This document shows, piece after piece, positions 1 through 11,217 of a DNA stretch of 64,000 nt. Positions within the stretch are counted from its first letter, which is position 1, and every line of letters begins with the position of its first letter. The notes beneath the pieces were generated by a model. The model searched no databases and was not told the origin of the DNA. It saw only the letters and a program-made list of their open reading frames with translations. This stretch comes from Dama dama (Eukaryota > Chordata > Mammalia > Artiodactyla > Cervidae). The stretch is taken from positions 32,314,108-32,378,107 of the forward strand of contig NC_083694.1 in the NCBI RefSeq assembly GCF_033118175.1, read 5' to 3'. Position numbers and translations under genes: made by a program.

Positions 1-59
1 TTCTGGGAGCCTCTGCACCAATAATCAGGAGAATGGATTTAAAAAATTACATTAAAGAC

Positions 60-460
60 CAGCTGTTCAGCTTTCTTCCTTACAACCATCTGCTTTACAG
101 TAAAAGTCAAATGGCCTCAGCTGTTATGCAGTCATCTCCCACCACTTCTCTCTGCTCACTCCACTCCACCTACTCTGGCTCTTTGCTGTTTCTCAGAGGT
201 CAAGTGCATTCTTGCCTCAGGATTTTTCCGTTTACTTTTTCCCCTGAATTCCTTCTCCATCTGCCTTGTTGTATTTTTATCATCTGATAATATTATATAT
301 CTTACTTGCTTAATTTAAAAATTTACTATCTTCATTTCTAGAAGGACATGAGGACTTCCTTCCTCATGTGAGATCCATGAGGCCAGTAATTTTTACGCTG
401 ATCTATTTATTCTGTACCCCGAGAGCTTAGAGGAGTGCTCAATGAGCACTGAGCAGTGTT
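60..460 (+). repeat. Ancient LINE 3'-end-like repeat
   Basis: The text resembles the old mammalian LINE tail (L1ME or L2 type) with a 'ctcactccactccacc' stretch, a 'cctcagga' block and a closing 'gatccatgaggccagtaat' block. It is heavily diverged and the subfamily is uncertain. The 84-codon frame inside it is not a gene. Confidence 0.4.
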
Positions 461-1579
461 GAATTAATCTGCGGGACCGTGAGGTCACTGTAGCTCCTCT
501 GCTCCTAGCCAGGCCCTTGGAAGACTTAGCTGTGTGTTAAATCTGAATGCAGATACAGATGGGAGGTTGAGGGTTGGTCTTAGTACAGATGCTTCAGCTT
601 TGGGTTTCTACAACTCACTATGACTTTGTTCTCATTTTATCTGTCAGTATTTCAATGCACTACACAGATGTGCAAAAGCGCATTTGGATAAATTTTTATC
701 CCATTCATTCTAGACTTTAAAAGCTGACTTAATCCCACTGCATACAAGGTATCTAAAAGAGTACTAATATTATATAAGACAAGTCATGTGAAGAAGACAA
801 TTCTAAAGCCTTTGTCACTGGAATCTATCTGATGGCCCATCTGATGTTATTGTTCCTCTCATCATTAGTGGTTTGTGTTACATGACATCTTATACCATTC
901 AAACAGGGGGTAAAAGACCTTGTTTATGTAATTCTAACCCATGGACTTTGCCTTGTGAGTCAATACTCCAAGTATGAAGGATGGATGAGGCCATTAAATC
1001 CCAAAGACCAATACAAAGACCTAAGGATGAGTACCAGTGTTTGCCTCAAGTACAGAAAGCCACGGTGAACATGCCCATGTGTCCTCTGGCTCCACTGATC
1101 TTCCTTTGGACCCATTGAAATGATTGGGAGCCAATGGTGTGTCCTCTGTTCCCTGTCTGTGAATATGTTTACCCAATTGCAGGCAGCTAAAATGACTAAG
1201 AATTCCAAGACTGCCCCCAGTAGTCAACCTCGGCATTTCCTACATAATAACTTCACAGCTGGAGTCACACAGGCTGTGTTTTGGCTTGATTCATATTATC
1301 TTTCTATAACCTCAGAGAAGCAGTAAAGTTGAAACTAAAGGAACAAACACAGATACAGCTGTACTTACCTTGGTTATTCTTCCTGTTCCCCAGTCCCAGA
1401 AGCTAAGGCATCTTTCACCTTCCAGAAGGCCATAGCTCTTCTCTTGCCCTCATCCCTTCCACAAGGAGAATCTTCAGGAACCAGGAGGTGGATGGTGTGT
1501 CCTTTCTCAGAAACTAACACTTTCTCAATCATTTTTACTTTCCCTCCTCCAATTTCAAGCCTAAATGGAGAATCATTTC
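461..1579. other. Intergenic, nothing recognised
   Basis: No gene, RNA or confidently named repeat was seen. The short overlapping frames near 960-1326 on both strands have no recognisable domain. Confidence 0.45.
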
Positions 1580-1675
1580 TTAGTATATGATATGAAATTT
1601 ATTTATATCATTTATTAATCATTTGTTATTTATTTATATCATTTATTTCATCATTTATTAGTATATGATATGAAA
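1580..1675. repeat. AT-rich local direct duplication
   Basis: The string ttagtatatgatatgaaa occurs twice, 78 bp apart, and the DNA between holds two copies of tttatttatatcattta. This looks like a small local tandem duplication. Confidence 0.7.
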
Positions 1676-1790
1676 ATTGGGGCCCAGAGAGTTTAAATGA
1701 ATTTCCAAGGTCACTTACCTGTACTGTGGCAGAATCAGCACTCAATTCTGCTTTTCCTGACTCCAATACTTTGGGTACTTACCTACTGTG
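1671..1790 (+). repeat. MIR SINE fragment
   Basis: It has the MIR core order: gggcccagagag, then caaggtcac, then cagaatcagcactcaattctg and ctgactcc. It is old and diverged. Confidence 0.65.
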
Positions 1791-2114
1791 TGTTTGCTTC
1801 TTACTAGTCAGGGTAGTGTTGGCAAGGGATGAAAAATGTGGTCTCTACCCTCTACGAAGGATAATCTAGCAGGCGAGACCCATCCAGATAGAAGTGGACA
1901 TAATTAAAGATATCGTAGACAATTCTTGATCACACCCAAAGTGTCTGCTTCCATGATATACTTGGGATACTAAGATGATCCAACTCTAACCCATTACTAA
2001 AGGTCAGTTTGGTGAAATAAAACACAGCAGCAGTCAGGAGGCCACTCCCTCAATTACCCTGGTTAGGATGGGAGGGGGAGTATGTGAGGGGAGAGAGAAC
2101 CTTAGGCGGCAGAG

Positions 2115-2538
2115 AAGATACGGTGTTTACATATATATGGAATCTAGAAAGATGGTAACGATAACCCTATATGCAAAACAGAAAAAGAGACACAGAAATA
2201 CAGAACAGACTTTTGAACTCTGTGGGAGAAGGCGAGGGTGGGATGTTTCAAAAGAACAGCATGTATACTATCTATGGTGAAACAGATCACCAGCCCAGGT
2301 GGGATGCATGAGACAAGTGCTCGGGCCTGGTGCACTGGGAGGACCCAGAGGGATCGGGTGGAGAGGGAGGTGGGAGGGGGGATCGGGATGGGGAATACGT
2401 GTAACTCTATGGCTGATTCATATCAATGTATGACAAAACCCATTGAAATGTTGTGAAGTAATTAGCCTCCAACTAATAAAAAAAATAAATAAATAAAATT
2501 TAAAAAAAAATTAAAAAAAAAAAAAGATACGGTGTTTA
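2115..2538 (+). mobile_element. 5'-truncated L1 3' end with 15-bp TSD
   Basis: About 390 bp of a ruminant L1 3' UTR ends in a long A-rich tail (about 2480-2523). It is bracketed by identical 15-bp direct repeats aagatacggtgttta at 2115-2129 and 2524-2538. The exact duplication and the clean tail mark a fairly recent target-primed insertion. No coding part remains. Confidence 0.85.
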
Positions 2539-3264
2539 AATGGACCCTTGCAAGATGCTGGCAAATGAGATGGAGAAGGTCTTTGACCCAGAACAAACCG
2601 AATAGTGATGTCACTGAGGTAGGAATGAAGCACTGGGCTTGTAAGAATAGCAAAGCCCTGACATACAGGAAGGGTTGAAGGCAGTGGAGATTGTTTACCT
2701 AGAGGTGACCCGATAACTGTCTTCAAATGTTTACAGATCCTTCAGGTGTAAAAGGGATTCAACCTTGAAATGTTTGGAACTAGAATTAATGGGGAAAAGC
2801 TACAAGGAGACAGACCTTAGGAATAAAATAGGAATAAAAGGAAGAACTGTCCAAGGAAATTCAGAACTTGTTAATGTGTGGTGTATAGGCCTAGAAACGT
2901 GCCAGAAATGCAGAAACCCAAATCTCATGCAGGCTACTGAATCAGATTCTAAATTCAAACAACACCCCCAGGTGATCTATACACTTGTTGCAGATAGAGA
3001 AGCATTGCTACAGATGGATGATATTTGAAGTTCCCAAACCTAAGATTCTATGTATGGTGGAAAGTGAAATGGGAAAAGGAGATTGGAATTAAATCAGAAA
3101 ATTTCCAAATTCAATTCTAAGGAGTAAGAACTTTTTTTTCTAGGCATTAGGGTAGAGAATCTTCCCTTAAATTTTTTTTTCTGCCAAAAAAGTGCCATGA
3201 TCAGATTATTAAGTATTTGCCGTCTGTGTGTGGAGGGGGATTATACCATTGAAACAAGAATTAT
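2539..3264. other. Intergenic, nothing recognised
   Basis: No gene or clear repeat seen. An 87-codon open frame at 2765-3028 (+) has no recognisable domain and is probably chance. Confidence 0.4.
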
Positions 3265-3475
3265 TTGCATTCTATTTTTCTTTGGTTTATTCAAATATAA
3301 TAGACATACAGCAGGGTATAAGTTTAAGGTACCCAGTTTAATGACTTAAGGTATAATGTGAAATGATGACTACAGCAAGTTTAATTTCCTTGTGATGAGC
3401 GGTTTTAGGGATCTACTCTCTTAACAGCTTTCAAATATACCATCCAGCACTGTTTACTATAGTCATATTTGCATT
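3265..3475 (+). repeat. Old L1 3'-UTR-like fragment
   Basis: The order 'tatagacatacag-like' block, 'agtttaaggtaccca', 'ccttgtgatgag' and 'ctttcaaatatacc' matches the layout of old L1M 3' ends. A better preserved relative is at 18425-18775. Confidence 0.5.
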
Positions 3476-3800
3476 CTTATACAGTTTCCAAGAGTTTGTT
3501 GATCTCCCAGATAATCTTCTTATAACTGTTTTGAAAGCCTGACAGCAAGAGATTCTGTTTCTCCAGGATATTGATTCTTTCTCTCAACTTTCAAAGTCAT
3601 TCCCCTGATGGCTTTCACGATAGCTGAAAAACTCACGTATATCTGGAAGAACCCACACCTGTCAATGTTCTATACCTCTGAAACCTGGGAGAAGGAATAT
3701 TTCTTCTTTTCATATTTTCTCATACACTCAGTATTATTTGATTTATTACAACAAGTGTGAATAACACCCATCCCCACCATTATCATCACAACTTAAAAAT

Positions 3801-4135
3801 AAAGGCCCAGGACTTGCCTGATGATGCGGAGGATAAGAATCTACCTGCCAATGCAGGGAACACGGGTTCAATCCCTGGCCCAGGAAGACATAACACAATG
3901 CGGAGCAATTAAGCCCACGCACCACAACCGGTGACCCTGTTCTCCAAACCCCATAGGCCGCAACCGCAGAGGCCTTCGTGCTTAGAGCCTGCACTCAACA
4001 AAGGAAGCCAGCGCAACAAGAAGCCCTCTCACTACAACAGAGAGCTCACCACTCCCCGCAACTAGGCGAAGCCCGAGAGCAGCAACCAAGACTCAGCGCA
4101 GCCAAAAGTAAATTAATTAACTAATTTAAAGGGGG
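3801..4135 (+). mobile_element. CHR-type tRNA-derived SINE
   Basis: The tRNA-like head has a B-box-like gggttcaatccctgg at about 3862, followed by 'aactaagcccacgcacca', 'gaagccctctcac' and a 'cagccaaaa' tail. It is nearly full length and diverged. Confidence 0.8.
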
Positions 4136-4731
4136 AGAAAAAGCTGAACTGGTAGAAACAGAGCAGAACGATAAATAAATAAAAGCTCCAAAAGTATTAA
4201 ACTCTGGTTAAAAATAAGGAAGTACCCTCTATGCTCTTGTAGCTTGCGGCTTTTCATTCTCCATCACTAGCCATCCAAATTATTCTTAGCTATTCTGAAG
4301 GAAAGTTTTTAGCTCCACTGCGCGGTGGTGTTTGTGTAAACAGCTGTTTACTTATAACAGAAATGACTGGAAGACAAATGAGGGAAGAAGATCTGGTTGT
4401 CAGACATGACAAATTCCTACAAGAAATGCCTTTTCCTGGCCATCACCTACACCCGTTTGAGGTCTGCTATTGTACAAAACACACATGTAGAGAAATGCAC
4501 ATCTGCTTCGCAATCAGTCTTTCAAAAGATTGAGTCTCCTAAATGCACTAATATTCAATACTGAGAGACAAAGCCTAAAAATGCATTTTACATCTTGCAA
4601 AATATTTTTGCATGTCATATCTCAATTGCTGTCATGGAAATCTTGGTGTATATTTAAAGGTAGATATTATTAGCATTATCCTTACAGCTTTGTAGATTAA
4701 GACCAGGGATCTCAAAGGGGTTAATTAAGAA

Positions 4732-4904
4732 GAAGAATAGGGAGAAGCCACCACAATGAAAAGCCAGTGCCTTGCAACTACAGAGTAGCCCACACTCTCC
4801 ACCACTAGAGAAAAGCCCATGCAGCAATGAAGACCCAGCACAGCGAGAAATAAATAAATAAATACAATTATTTTTTTAAAAAAGATGATGATGAAGAATA
4901 GGGA
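4732..4904 (+). mobile_element. 5'-truncated CHR SINE with 12-bp TSD
   Basis: Only the 3' half of a CHR SINE is present, ending in (aaat)n and an A-rich tail. It is flanked by gaagaataggga at 4732-4743 and again at 4893-4904, which fixes the inserted segment at 4744-4892. Confidence 0.85.
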
Positions 4905-4930
4905 ACTTTTTATGTTATCATTTGTTCTTG

Positions 4931-5148
4931 AGTGTGTACTCAATCACTCAGTCATGTCTGACTCTTTGCAACCCCATGGACTATAGCCCACCAGGTTCCT
5001 CTATCTATGGAATTTTCTAGGTGAGAATACTATAGTGGGTTGCCATTTCCTTCCCCAGGGCATATTCCGGACCCAGGGATGGAACCTGAGTCTCTTGTGT
5101 CTCCTGCATTGGCAGGATTCTTTACCACTGTGCCACCTGCGAAGCCCC
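4931..5148 (-). mobile_element. Bov-tA SINE joined to a U2 fragment
   Basis: On the minus strand a full head-to-tail Bov-tA unit is read, starting ggggcttcgcaggtggcac. Its 5' end abuts a piece of U2 snRNA in the same orientation with no gap. Confidence 0.85.
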
Positions 5149-5187
5149 CATACTACACTTGATCTTAGCCAAAAGGTGAAAAGTGAT
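5149..5187 (-). pseudogene. U2 snRNA 5'-end fragment
   Basis: The minus strand reads atcacttttcacc, then ttttggctaagatcaagtg and tagtat. This is the 5' end of spliceosomal U2 snRNA (about nucleotides 1-39), with a few changes mostly at CpG sites. It stops abruptly where the Bov-tA SINE starts. It is a chimeric retrocopy piece, not a functional snRNA, because the rest of U2 and its promoter are missing. Confidence 0.8.
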
Positions 5188-5348
5188 TAAGTAAATAATA
5201 TGTAAAAATATTCATTTGTGAATCAATAAGAGAATAATCTTATAAATTCTATACAAAATAATCCCTTGATAGGAAGCATAAGAATAATTGCCACTCTCTA
5301 TTAAGCACATGTCTATACCAGGCACTGCACATGAATTACTGATAATCA

Positions 5349-5574
5349 GGGCTTCCCAGGTGGAGCTAGTGGTAAAGAACCTGCCTGCCAAGCACGACAC
5401 ACAAAAGAGGCGGGTTTAATCCCTGGGTTGGGAAGATCCCTTGGGGAGGGAATGGCAACCCACTGCAGTATTCTTGCCTGGAGAATCCCATGGACAGAGG
5501 AGCCCAATGGGCTACAGTCCATAGGGTCGCAAAGGGTCGGACACAACTGAAGTGACTTAGCACACACACACACT
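5349..5574 (+). mobile_element. Bov-tA SINE
   Basis: Complete unit running from ggcttcccaggtgg to a (ca)n tail. The head carries a short insertion (about 5393-5408, 'acgacacacaaaagagg') before the B box. Confidence 0.85.
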
Positions 5575-5649
5575 TGCAAAACAGGCATTGTAATTCCTAC
5601 TACAGAGGTAGAGAAAATAAGATTTGGAGCAGTTAAACACTATGCCTGG

Positions 5650-5740
5650 GTTACAATTTTCTTTTCATTTTTTAAATTGAGGTATAATTGAGATACAACA
5701 TGGTTACCATTTTGAATGCTGGATTCAAAACAGCTTCAAC
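5650..5740 (+). repeat. L1 3'-UTR-like fragment
   Basis: The phrase attgaggtataattgagata followed by 'caacatggttaccatttt' is typical of old L1 tails. It is short. Confidence 0.35.
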
Positions 5741-6744
5741 TTTCAAGTCGTGTTTCCTCCCCTAGGACACAGCTTCTCACCATGAATCTCTAGTACTAGG
5801 AGAACTGGCCTTGCAGGAGGAGATAACTGTCCCCAAAGCTACATCCCAGAGTTTGCACAGGTTCCACCCTTCCATTGTCTGAGACTTCATCCTTTGAACA
5901 AAACTGTCATCAGATCTTTATTTTTTTTCTTGTCAATTCACAAACAACTGGTATCAAAATCATTTCTTTCTAAACCACAGAATAGGTTCCTAAAGTGGAA
6001 TTCAAACTGAGATTTGAGGTTATACTACATTGATTTTCTTTTCTCCTAGTAACCATCCATCACACCTACTCACAAGCTCTTGGTTGCATCAATATTCATT
6101 ATATTATTTAGAGGAAAAAAATAGAGAAGAAACCATTTATGATGTCTTGCCTGATTACTAACAAAGATGGATGAGATGAAGGCCAATACATTAGCATTGG
6201 CAGACAAATATTTAAATGCACTTGGCTCCTATACTAAGAGTCTCTGCTCTGTGGATGGCAAATGATGCTATAGCATCTGTGTGAAGCACTCTTGAGAGTG
6301 AGTCAGCAAAGGAAACCTGTGCTTACTGAAATACAGATTTCAAATTCTGCCAGTATTAATTAATGCTGTCCTTGAAAATCCATTATTTAGAAAGTGGTAA
6401 CTGAGGAAAAGACACTTCCTCCTAGTCCTCCCATGATTAACCCTCAAAAACTGAAAGCAGAAGCTACAGAACTGGCAAATTTTTGGTGGATTTTAGGTAG
6501 GAAATCTAGAAAACCCATTTCAAACCAAACAACTCATGTAGCCAAGTATTACTCTATGTAGGTAAGAAGTCAGGCATCACACTGTGGTTATAAAGGGAAG
6601 GAATCCATTAAGATATCAAAATTAAGCAACAGTGTTGGAAAAGACCTGACATTGTGAAGCAGAAACACTGAAATCAGACAGGCATGGTGTTACAGTGGAA
6701 ACAGGAGAGGCCATGGAACCCAGGCTTCTCCTTGGAAGCTGGTC
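5741..6744. other. Intergenic, nothing recognised
   Basis: About 1 kb without gene, RNA or named repeat. Possibly unique sequence. Confidence 0.45.
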
Positions 6745-6912
6745 TTGGCCTTGCTGCTTTATCAGCTGGGTGCCAGTGGGCAAGTCAATTCTTTTTTGAG
6801 CCCTAGATACTTCATTTGTAGAGAGGTAATAATATTGCTTTGGCATCAACTTCTTGTGAAAATGAGATAATACATTTGAAAACCCTACACAAATGCTATT
6901 TATCATTAAACA
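6745..6912 (-). repeat. MIR SINE fragment
   Basis: The plus strand reads the reverse of the MIR core: 'gggcaagtcaattc', 'gagccctagatacttcat', 'gtaataatattg', 'gagataatacatttgaaaa'. Diverged. Confidence 0.5.
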
Positions 6913-7309
6913 GGAAAAAGGCACCCATTTTCATGCAGGAGGTAAAAGAGTCGCATTCTCCATACAAATGGTAGATAGGATTTTTGCTTTTCATCATGCC
7001 TTCAGGTGATTGTGGCCAGAGAATATATTGATGCTGAATCAGTTAGGAGAGATATTTAGTCTTTTCTGAATTATGCATCAGAGCTAAAAACACATTATAT
7101 TAACATTCTAATTTTTGACTTGGTTATATCTTTTGACTCAGCTCCACCAAGAGGCGAACCCAGTTTTTCAGGCAACAAAGACTATTCAAATTCCAAGATT
7201 ATTAAAAAAATATTTTAAAACCTTGTGTTTACTTCTAGCACTGTGGTTTCATTTTGTTTATGCTTACGCATTTGAAGCAACTGGGATTTATCCTATTAAC
7301 AGAAGGAAG

Positions 7310-7445
7310 TACCTAGGTCCTGTCAACTTCAAACTGGCGCTTGCCAAGGGCATTTGCCACCTGACTCTGCAGGAATTGAATCCTGCGCAGCTGCAGCTGT
7401 TGACCTTCTACATGTCCTGAAGAGAGTTGCGGGTGAAGAACAGGA
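7310..7445 (+). repeat. ERV LTR fragment (family also at 26559-26988)
   Basis: The stretch from 'caacttcaaactggcgcttg' to 'gaatgaggcactttg' matches, in reverse complement, the 5' part of the LTR-like element at 26559-26988. Shared blocks include 'gcagctgttgacctt'. The 101-codon frame over it is not a gene. Confidence 0.5.
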
Positions 7446-8163
7446 ATGAGGCACTTTGTACTCCAGGAAAACTAGCAATGAACAGGTCTTCAGATAATTA
7501 AACACTTTCATGAACTGCTTTTGTGAGCCCAATCCTTGCATCTTCTCATATTTAGAAAAGCACTAAATCTCTAAATGGTGACATCAGCACCTCGTGACTA
7601 GCAGAAAATCTTTTGTAAAATAAGCACTTGATTGCATTGAACTCCCCCTTCACCAAAATCATATATATTGACCATCCCTACCTACCTCTTTTGAGCACTT
7701 TCTCAGAGTCATCTGAGGTGTTGTCTCTAGGCTGCAGTCCTCATTTTGTCCCAAATAAAACTGAACTACAATGCTTGAGATCTGCAAATTTTTTTGTCAA
7801 CAGATCCAATTATTCCAAATGCCTAACCAATGTTTGAACCAATTGTTCAAATGGACAGTTGAATTTGCTGGGGTGCTGGGTCTGTATCTCCTTGAAATTG
7901 AGAAGGATCTTGTGGGGCTCCTGAACACAAAAAGCCATTGTGTCCCCTGTTCTTATTTGTAGGAAATAGGCTTCATCCAGTCTCTGCCACCTTCCTTGAG
8001 TTCTAAAAGGCAGATTCAAACAGTTGCCAATCAGCAAAATAAGAAACACAGGAAGAGCAGTCAAGAAACAATAGTATAGCCTTGAGTCTGGGTTCTGGTT
8101 TCTATTCAAGGAATATAATAACAATATCTTTGAGTTCTTCTGCAGGAACCAAGCCCCCAACCA
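7446..8163. other. Intergenic, nothing recognised
   Basis: Open frames on both strands (for example 7810-8160 minus) show no known domain. Confidence 0.4.
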
Positions 8164-9735
8164 GGTTCAGTTCAGTTCAGTTCGGACACTCAGTCATGCA
8201 CAACTCGTTGGGACGCCAAGAACTGCAGTGTGCCAGGCTTCCCTGTCCATCACCAACTCCTGGAACTTACTCAAATTCATGTGCATCGAGTCGGTGATGT
8301 CATCCAACCATCTCATCCTCTGTCATCCCCTTCTCCTCCTGCCTTCAATCTTTCCAGCATCAGGGTCTTTTCAAACGAGTCAAATCTTTGCTCAGATTCA
8401 TGCACATCAAGTCAGTGATGCCCTCCAACCATCTCATCCTCTGCTGCCCCTTTTCCTTTTGCCTTCAATCTTTCCCAGCATCAGGGTCTTTCCCAATGTG
8501 ATGGTTCTTTGCATCAGGAGGCCAAATACTGGAGTTTCAGCTTCAGCATCAGTCCTTCCAATGAATATTCAGGGTTAATTTCCTTTAGGATTGACTAGTT
8601 TGCTCTCCTTGCAGTCCAGGGGACTCTCAAGAGTCTTCTCCAGCACCACAATTCAAAAGCATCAGTTCTTTCATGCTCAAACTTCCTTATGATCCAACTC
8701 ACATTTCATATATGACTACTGGAAAAAACCATAACTTTGACTATGCAGACCTTTGCCAGCAAAGCGATGTCTCTGCTTTTTGTTAATAATATGCCATCTA
8801 GGTTTGTCATTGCTTTCCTTCCAAGGAGCAAGCATGTTTTAATTTCATGGTTACAGTCACCATCCACACTGATTTTGGAGCCCAAGAAAATAAAATCTGC
8901 CACTGCTTCTACTTTTTCCCTACTACTTGCCATGAAGTGATGGGACCAGATTCCATGATCTTAACTGTTTTAACGTTGAGTTTCAAGCCAGCTTTTTCAC
9001 TCTCCTCTTTCACATTCATCAGGAGGCTGTTCAGTTCCTCTTCACTTTCTGCCATTAGAGTGGTATCAACTGCATATCTGAGGTTGTTGATATTTCTCCC
9101 AGCAATCTTGATTCTAACTTGTGATTCATCCAACTTGGCATTTCACATAGTGTACTCTGAATATAAGTTAAACAAATAGTGTGACAATATGCAGCCTTGA
9201 TGTACTCTTTTCCCAATTTTGAACCAGTCTTTTGTTCCATGTCTGATTCTAACAATTGTTTCTTGACTTGAATACAGGTTTCTCAGGAGATAGTTAAGGT
9301 GGTCTGGTACTCTCATCTCTTTAAGAATTTCCCAGTTTGTTGTGATCCACACAGTCAAAGACTTTAACATAGTCAATGAGGCAGAAGTAGATGTTTCTCT
9401 GGAATTCCCTTGCTTTCTCCATGATCCAATGCATGTTGGCAATTTGATCTCTGGTTCCTCTGCCTTTTTTAAACCCAGCTTGAACATCTGGAAGTTCTTT
9501 GTTCACACACTGCTGAAGCCTAGCTTGAAGGATTTTGAGCATAACCTAGGTAGCATGTGAAATGAGTACAAATGTACAGTAGTTTGAACATTCTTTGGCA
9601 TTGCCCTTCTTTGGAATTGGAATGAAAACTGACCCTTTCCAGTCCTCTGTGGCCACTGCTGAATTGTCCAAATTTGTTGACATATTAAATGCAACATTTT
9701 AACAGCATCACCTTTTAGGATTTGAAACACATCTT
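8164..9735 (-). mobile_element. BovB (RTE) LINE, 5'-truncated, decayed
   Basis: This is the 3' part of BovB: the reverse-transcriptase core, the C-terminal region with 'MTNLD' and 'SRDIALLAKV', and the (ttcag)n end at 8164-8185. The frame is broken into pieces (9321-9542, 9143-9487, 8909-9133, 8706-8933). The catalytic YADD box reads YAVD at 9065-9076, so the enzyme would be dead even without the frameshifts. No clean TSD was found. Confidence 0.9.
8275..8516. repeat. 121-bp tandem duplication inside the BovB tail
   Basis: The segment around 'gtgatgtcatccaaccatctcatcctctg' to 'ccagcatcagggtctttt' occurs twice in tandem with a 121-bp period (about 8275-8395 and 8396-8516). Other BovB tails in the window carry it once. 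The two units differ at several positions. Confidence 0.8.
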
Positions 9736-9828
9736 AGGTGGTTAATAACACTCAGTGATAAAATCAAGAACTCTGTGTCAACTTAAGAGGGAGATAATAG
9801 AATGATTGGATTGTGCTGTCTGTAGATC

Positions 9829-9830
<2 letters not shown>

Positions 9831-9862
<32 letters not shown>

Positions 9863-9888
9863 CGTGCGCATGTGCACACACGTGTGTG
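9831..9888. repeat. (GT)n microsatellite, compound
   Basis: An uninterrupted (tg) run passes into (cgtg)n and then 'cacacacgtgtgtg'. Confidence 0.95.
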
Positions 9889-10010
9889 CCTGCTATAATG
9901 CATTAGTCACTCTCTCCCCAGCCACAGAAAACCAAAAGGGCCAGATAAAAAGTGTAGCTGTTTGTGTCATAGCTAACAAGAGACCCCAGATTCATTTGAC
10001 TGCCTAGACC

Positions 10011-10222
10011 AGAGGTCAGCAATTACTTCCACGGGCCATCTGGCCTGGGGCCCCTTTTGTAAATAAAATGTTACTGAACCTCTGTCACACTCATTTGTTT
10101 ACTATTATCTCTGGCTATTTTTGTGCTTCAATGGCTGAGGTGAGCAATTGTGACATACGCAAAGCCTAAAATATTTACTATCTGACCCTTTACAGGAGAA
10201 GTTTGCTCACCTCCTACTCTAG
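10011..10222 (-). mobile_element. hAT-type nonautonomous DNA transposon relic
   Basis: It begins cagaggtcagcaatt and ends 'aaaatatttactatctgacc...gtttgctcacctcc'. The 'gtaaataaaatgttactgaac' block is also characteristic. An inverted relative is at 20525-20838. The family name is not certain. Confidence 0.55.
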
Positions 10223-10535
10223 GTTTACAGTAATAATTTTGTCATCAAGATATCTTGGGAGGTAAATAAAAATAGAAATATTTATCCTTTATACAAGATT
10301 TCCAATTATTCTGGACTCACTGATTCTGAAGGAGGAAACAGACAGAGCTGGACTCCATCCTAGGCCAGGCTGCAAACATTAGGCAACACGCATGGTCATC
10401 CTCCCAATGGACTCTGAACTTTGTGCCCCGTGTCTACAGAAATGGGATACCAGTGGAAAACCAGACCCCTGGATAAAAGAGCCTCAGGACTTGTACTTGG
10501 ACTCTCCGTTGCCTAAAAGAATATGCTAATTATTC
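10223..10535. other. Intergenic, nothing recognised
   Basis: No gene or named repeat seen. Confidence 0.4.
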
Positions 10536-10871
10536 TGTAACAGAACAAAGTGGGAAATTCCATTATGTTTATCGGGATATGACCACAGGCCTATAGATAA
10601 ATATCCACTGTTTATCTAGTCTTGTGACACATGAATCATGGGTTAACTTTGATCATATTTCTCTTTTACCTTGTCCAGACTAGTTTCAAGGAATATGGGG
10701 AGGTGGGTTTGAGCAAGTACACTTAGGGTATATAAGGTTTTCACAAAAACTGGTCGGGGTCCTTGGCTAAGAGGAGACTCTCCCTTGGGCCCGCCGGTGT
10801 AATAAACTGCACTCCACTATCTGCATTGTCCTTCTGAGTGAGTTTGTTTCCTGGAACGTGTAGCTACAACA
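10536..10871 (+). mobile_element. Probable solo ERV LTR
   Basis: It carries an LTR-like promoter and poly(A) arrangement: tatataagg at 10729-10737, then aataaa at 10801-10806 and a pyrimidine-rich U5-like end. Ends tgtaac...acaaca are plausible, but no matching TSD was found, so the borders are uncertain. Confidence 0.5.
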
Positions 10872-11040
10872 ACTTTGTATTAACATTCATGGACTGTAAG
10901 AGTTTAATATAGCACACATAAGAGATCTTCATGGGTCAGATGGTGTTCTTAGTCCCGGACCATTGTCACAGCATTGTCCCCATGCTCCCTCATCCCTTGC
11001 TTGCCTCTATAACGTGTGTGGGAGATATGTGCTTTGTTTT

Positions 11041-11122
11041 GTTTATATATTTATATATATTATTCATATATATTATATATATACATATATATGTTTATAT
11101 ATATGTTTATATATATATGTTT
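11041..11122. repeat. (TA)n-rich low-complexity block
   Basis: Alternating tatata/atatat with 'gtttatatatat' repeats. Confidence 0.85.
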
Positions 11123-11217
11123 TGTTTTCCTCTATGAATGAACAGAACCAATTCACACCTATTTTCTAGCAAACTCTCTTCTCAAGCAGCTGGGCCCAAG
11201 TCATCTAAGACTGTCTA

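Noticed and set aside
5149..5187. Functional U2 snRNA gene
   Set aside because: Only about 39 nt are present, the remainder and the snRNA promoter are missing, and it is fused to a SINE.
4931..5187. TSD for the U2-SINE chimera
   Set aside because: The flanks (5' side tttactta, 3' side tcaagaac on the minus strand) do not match, so no duplication is claimed.
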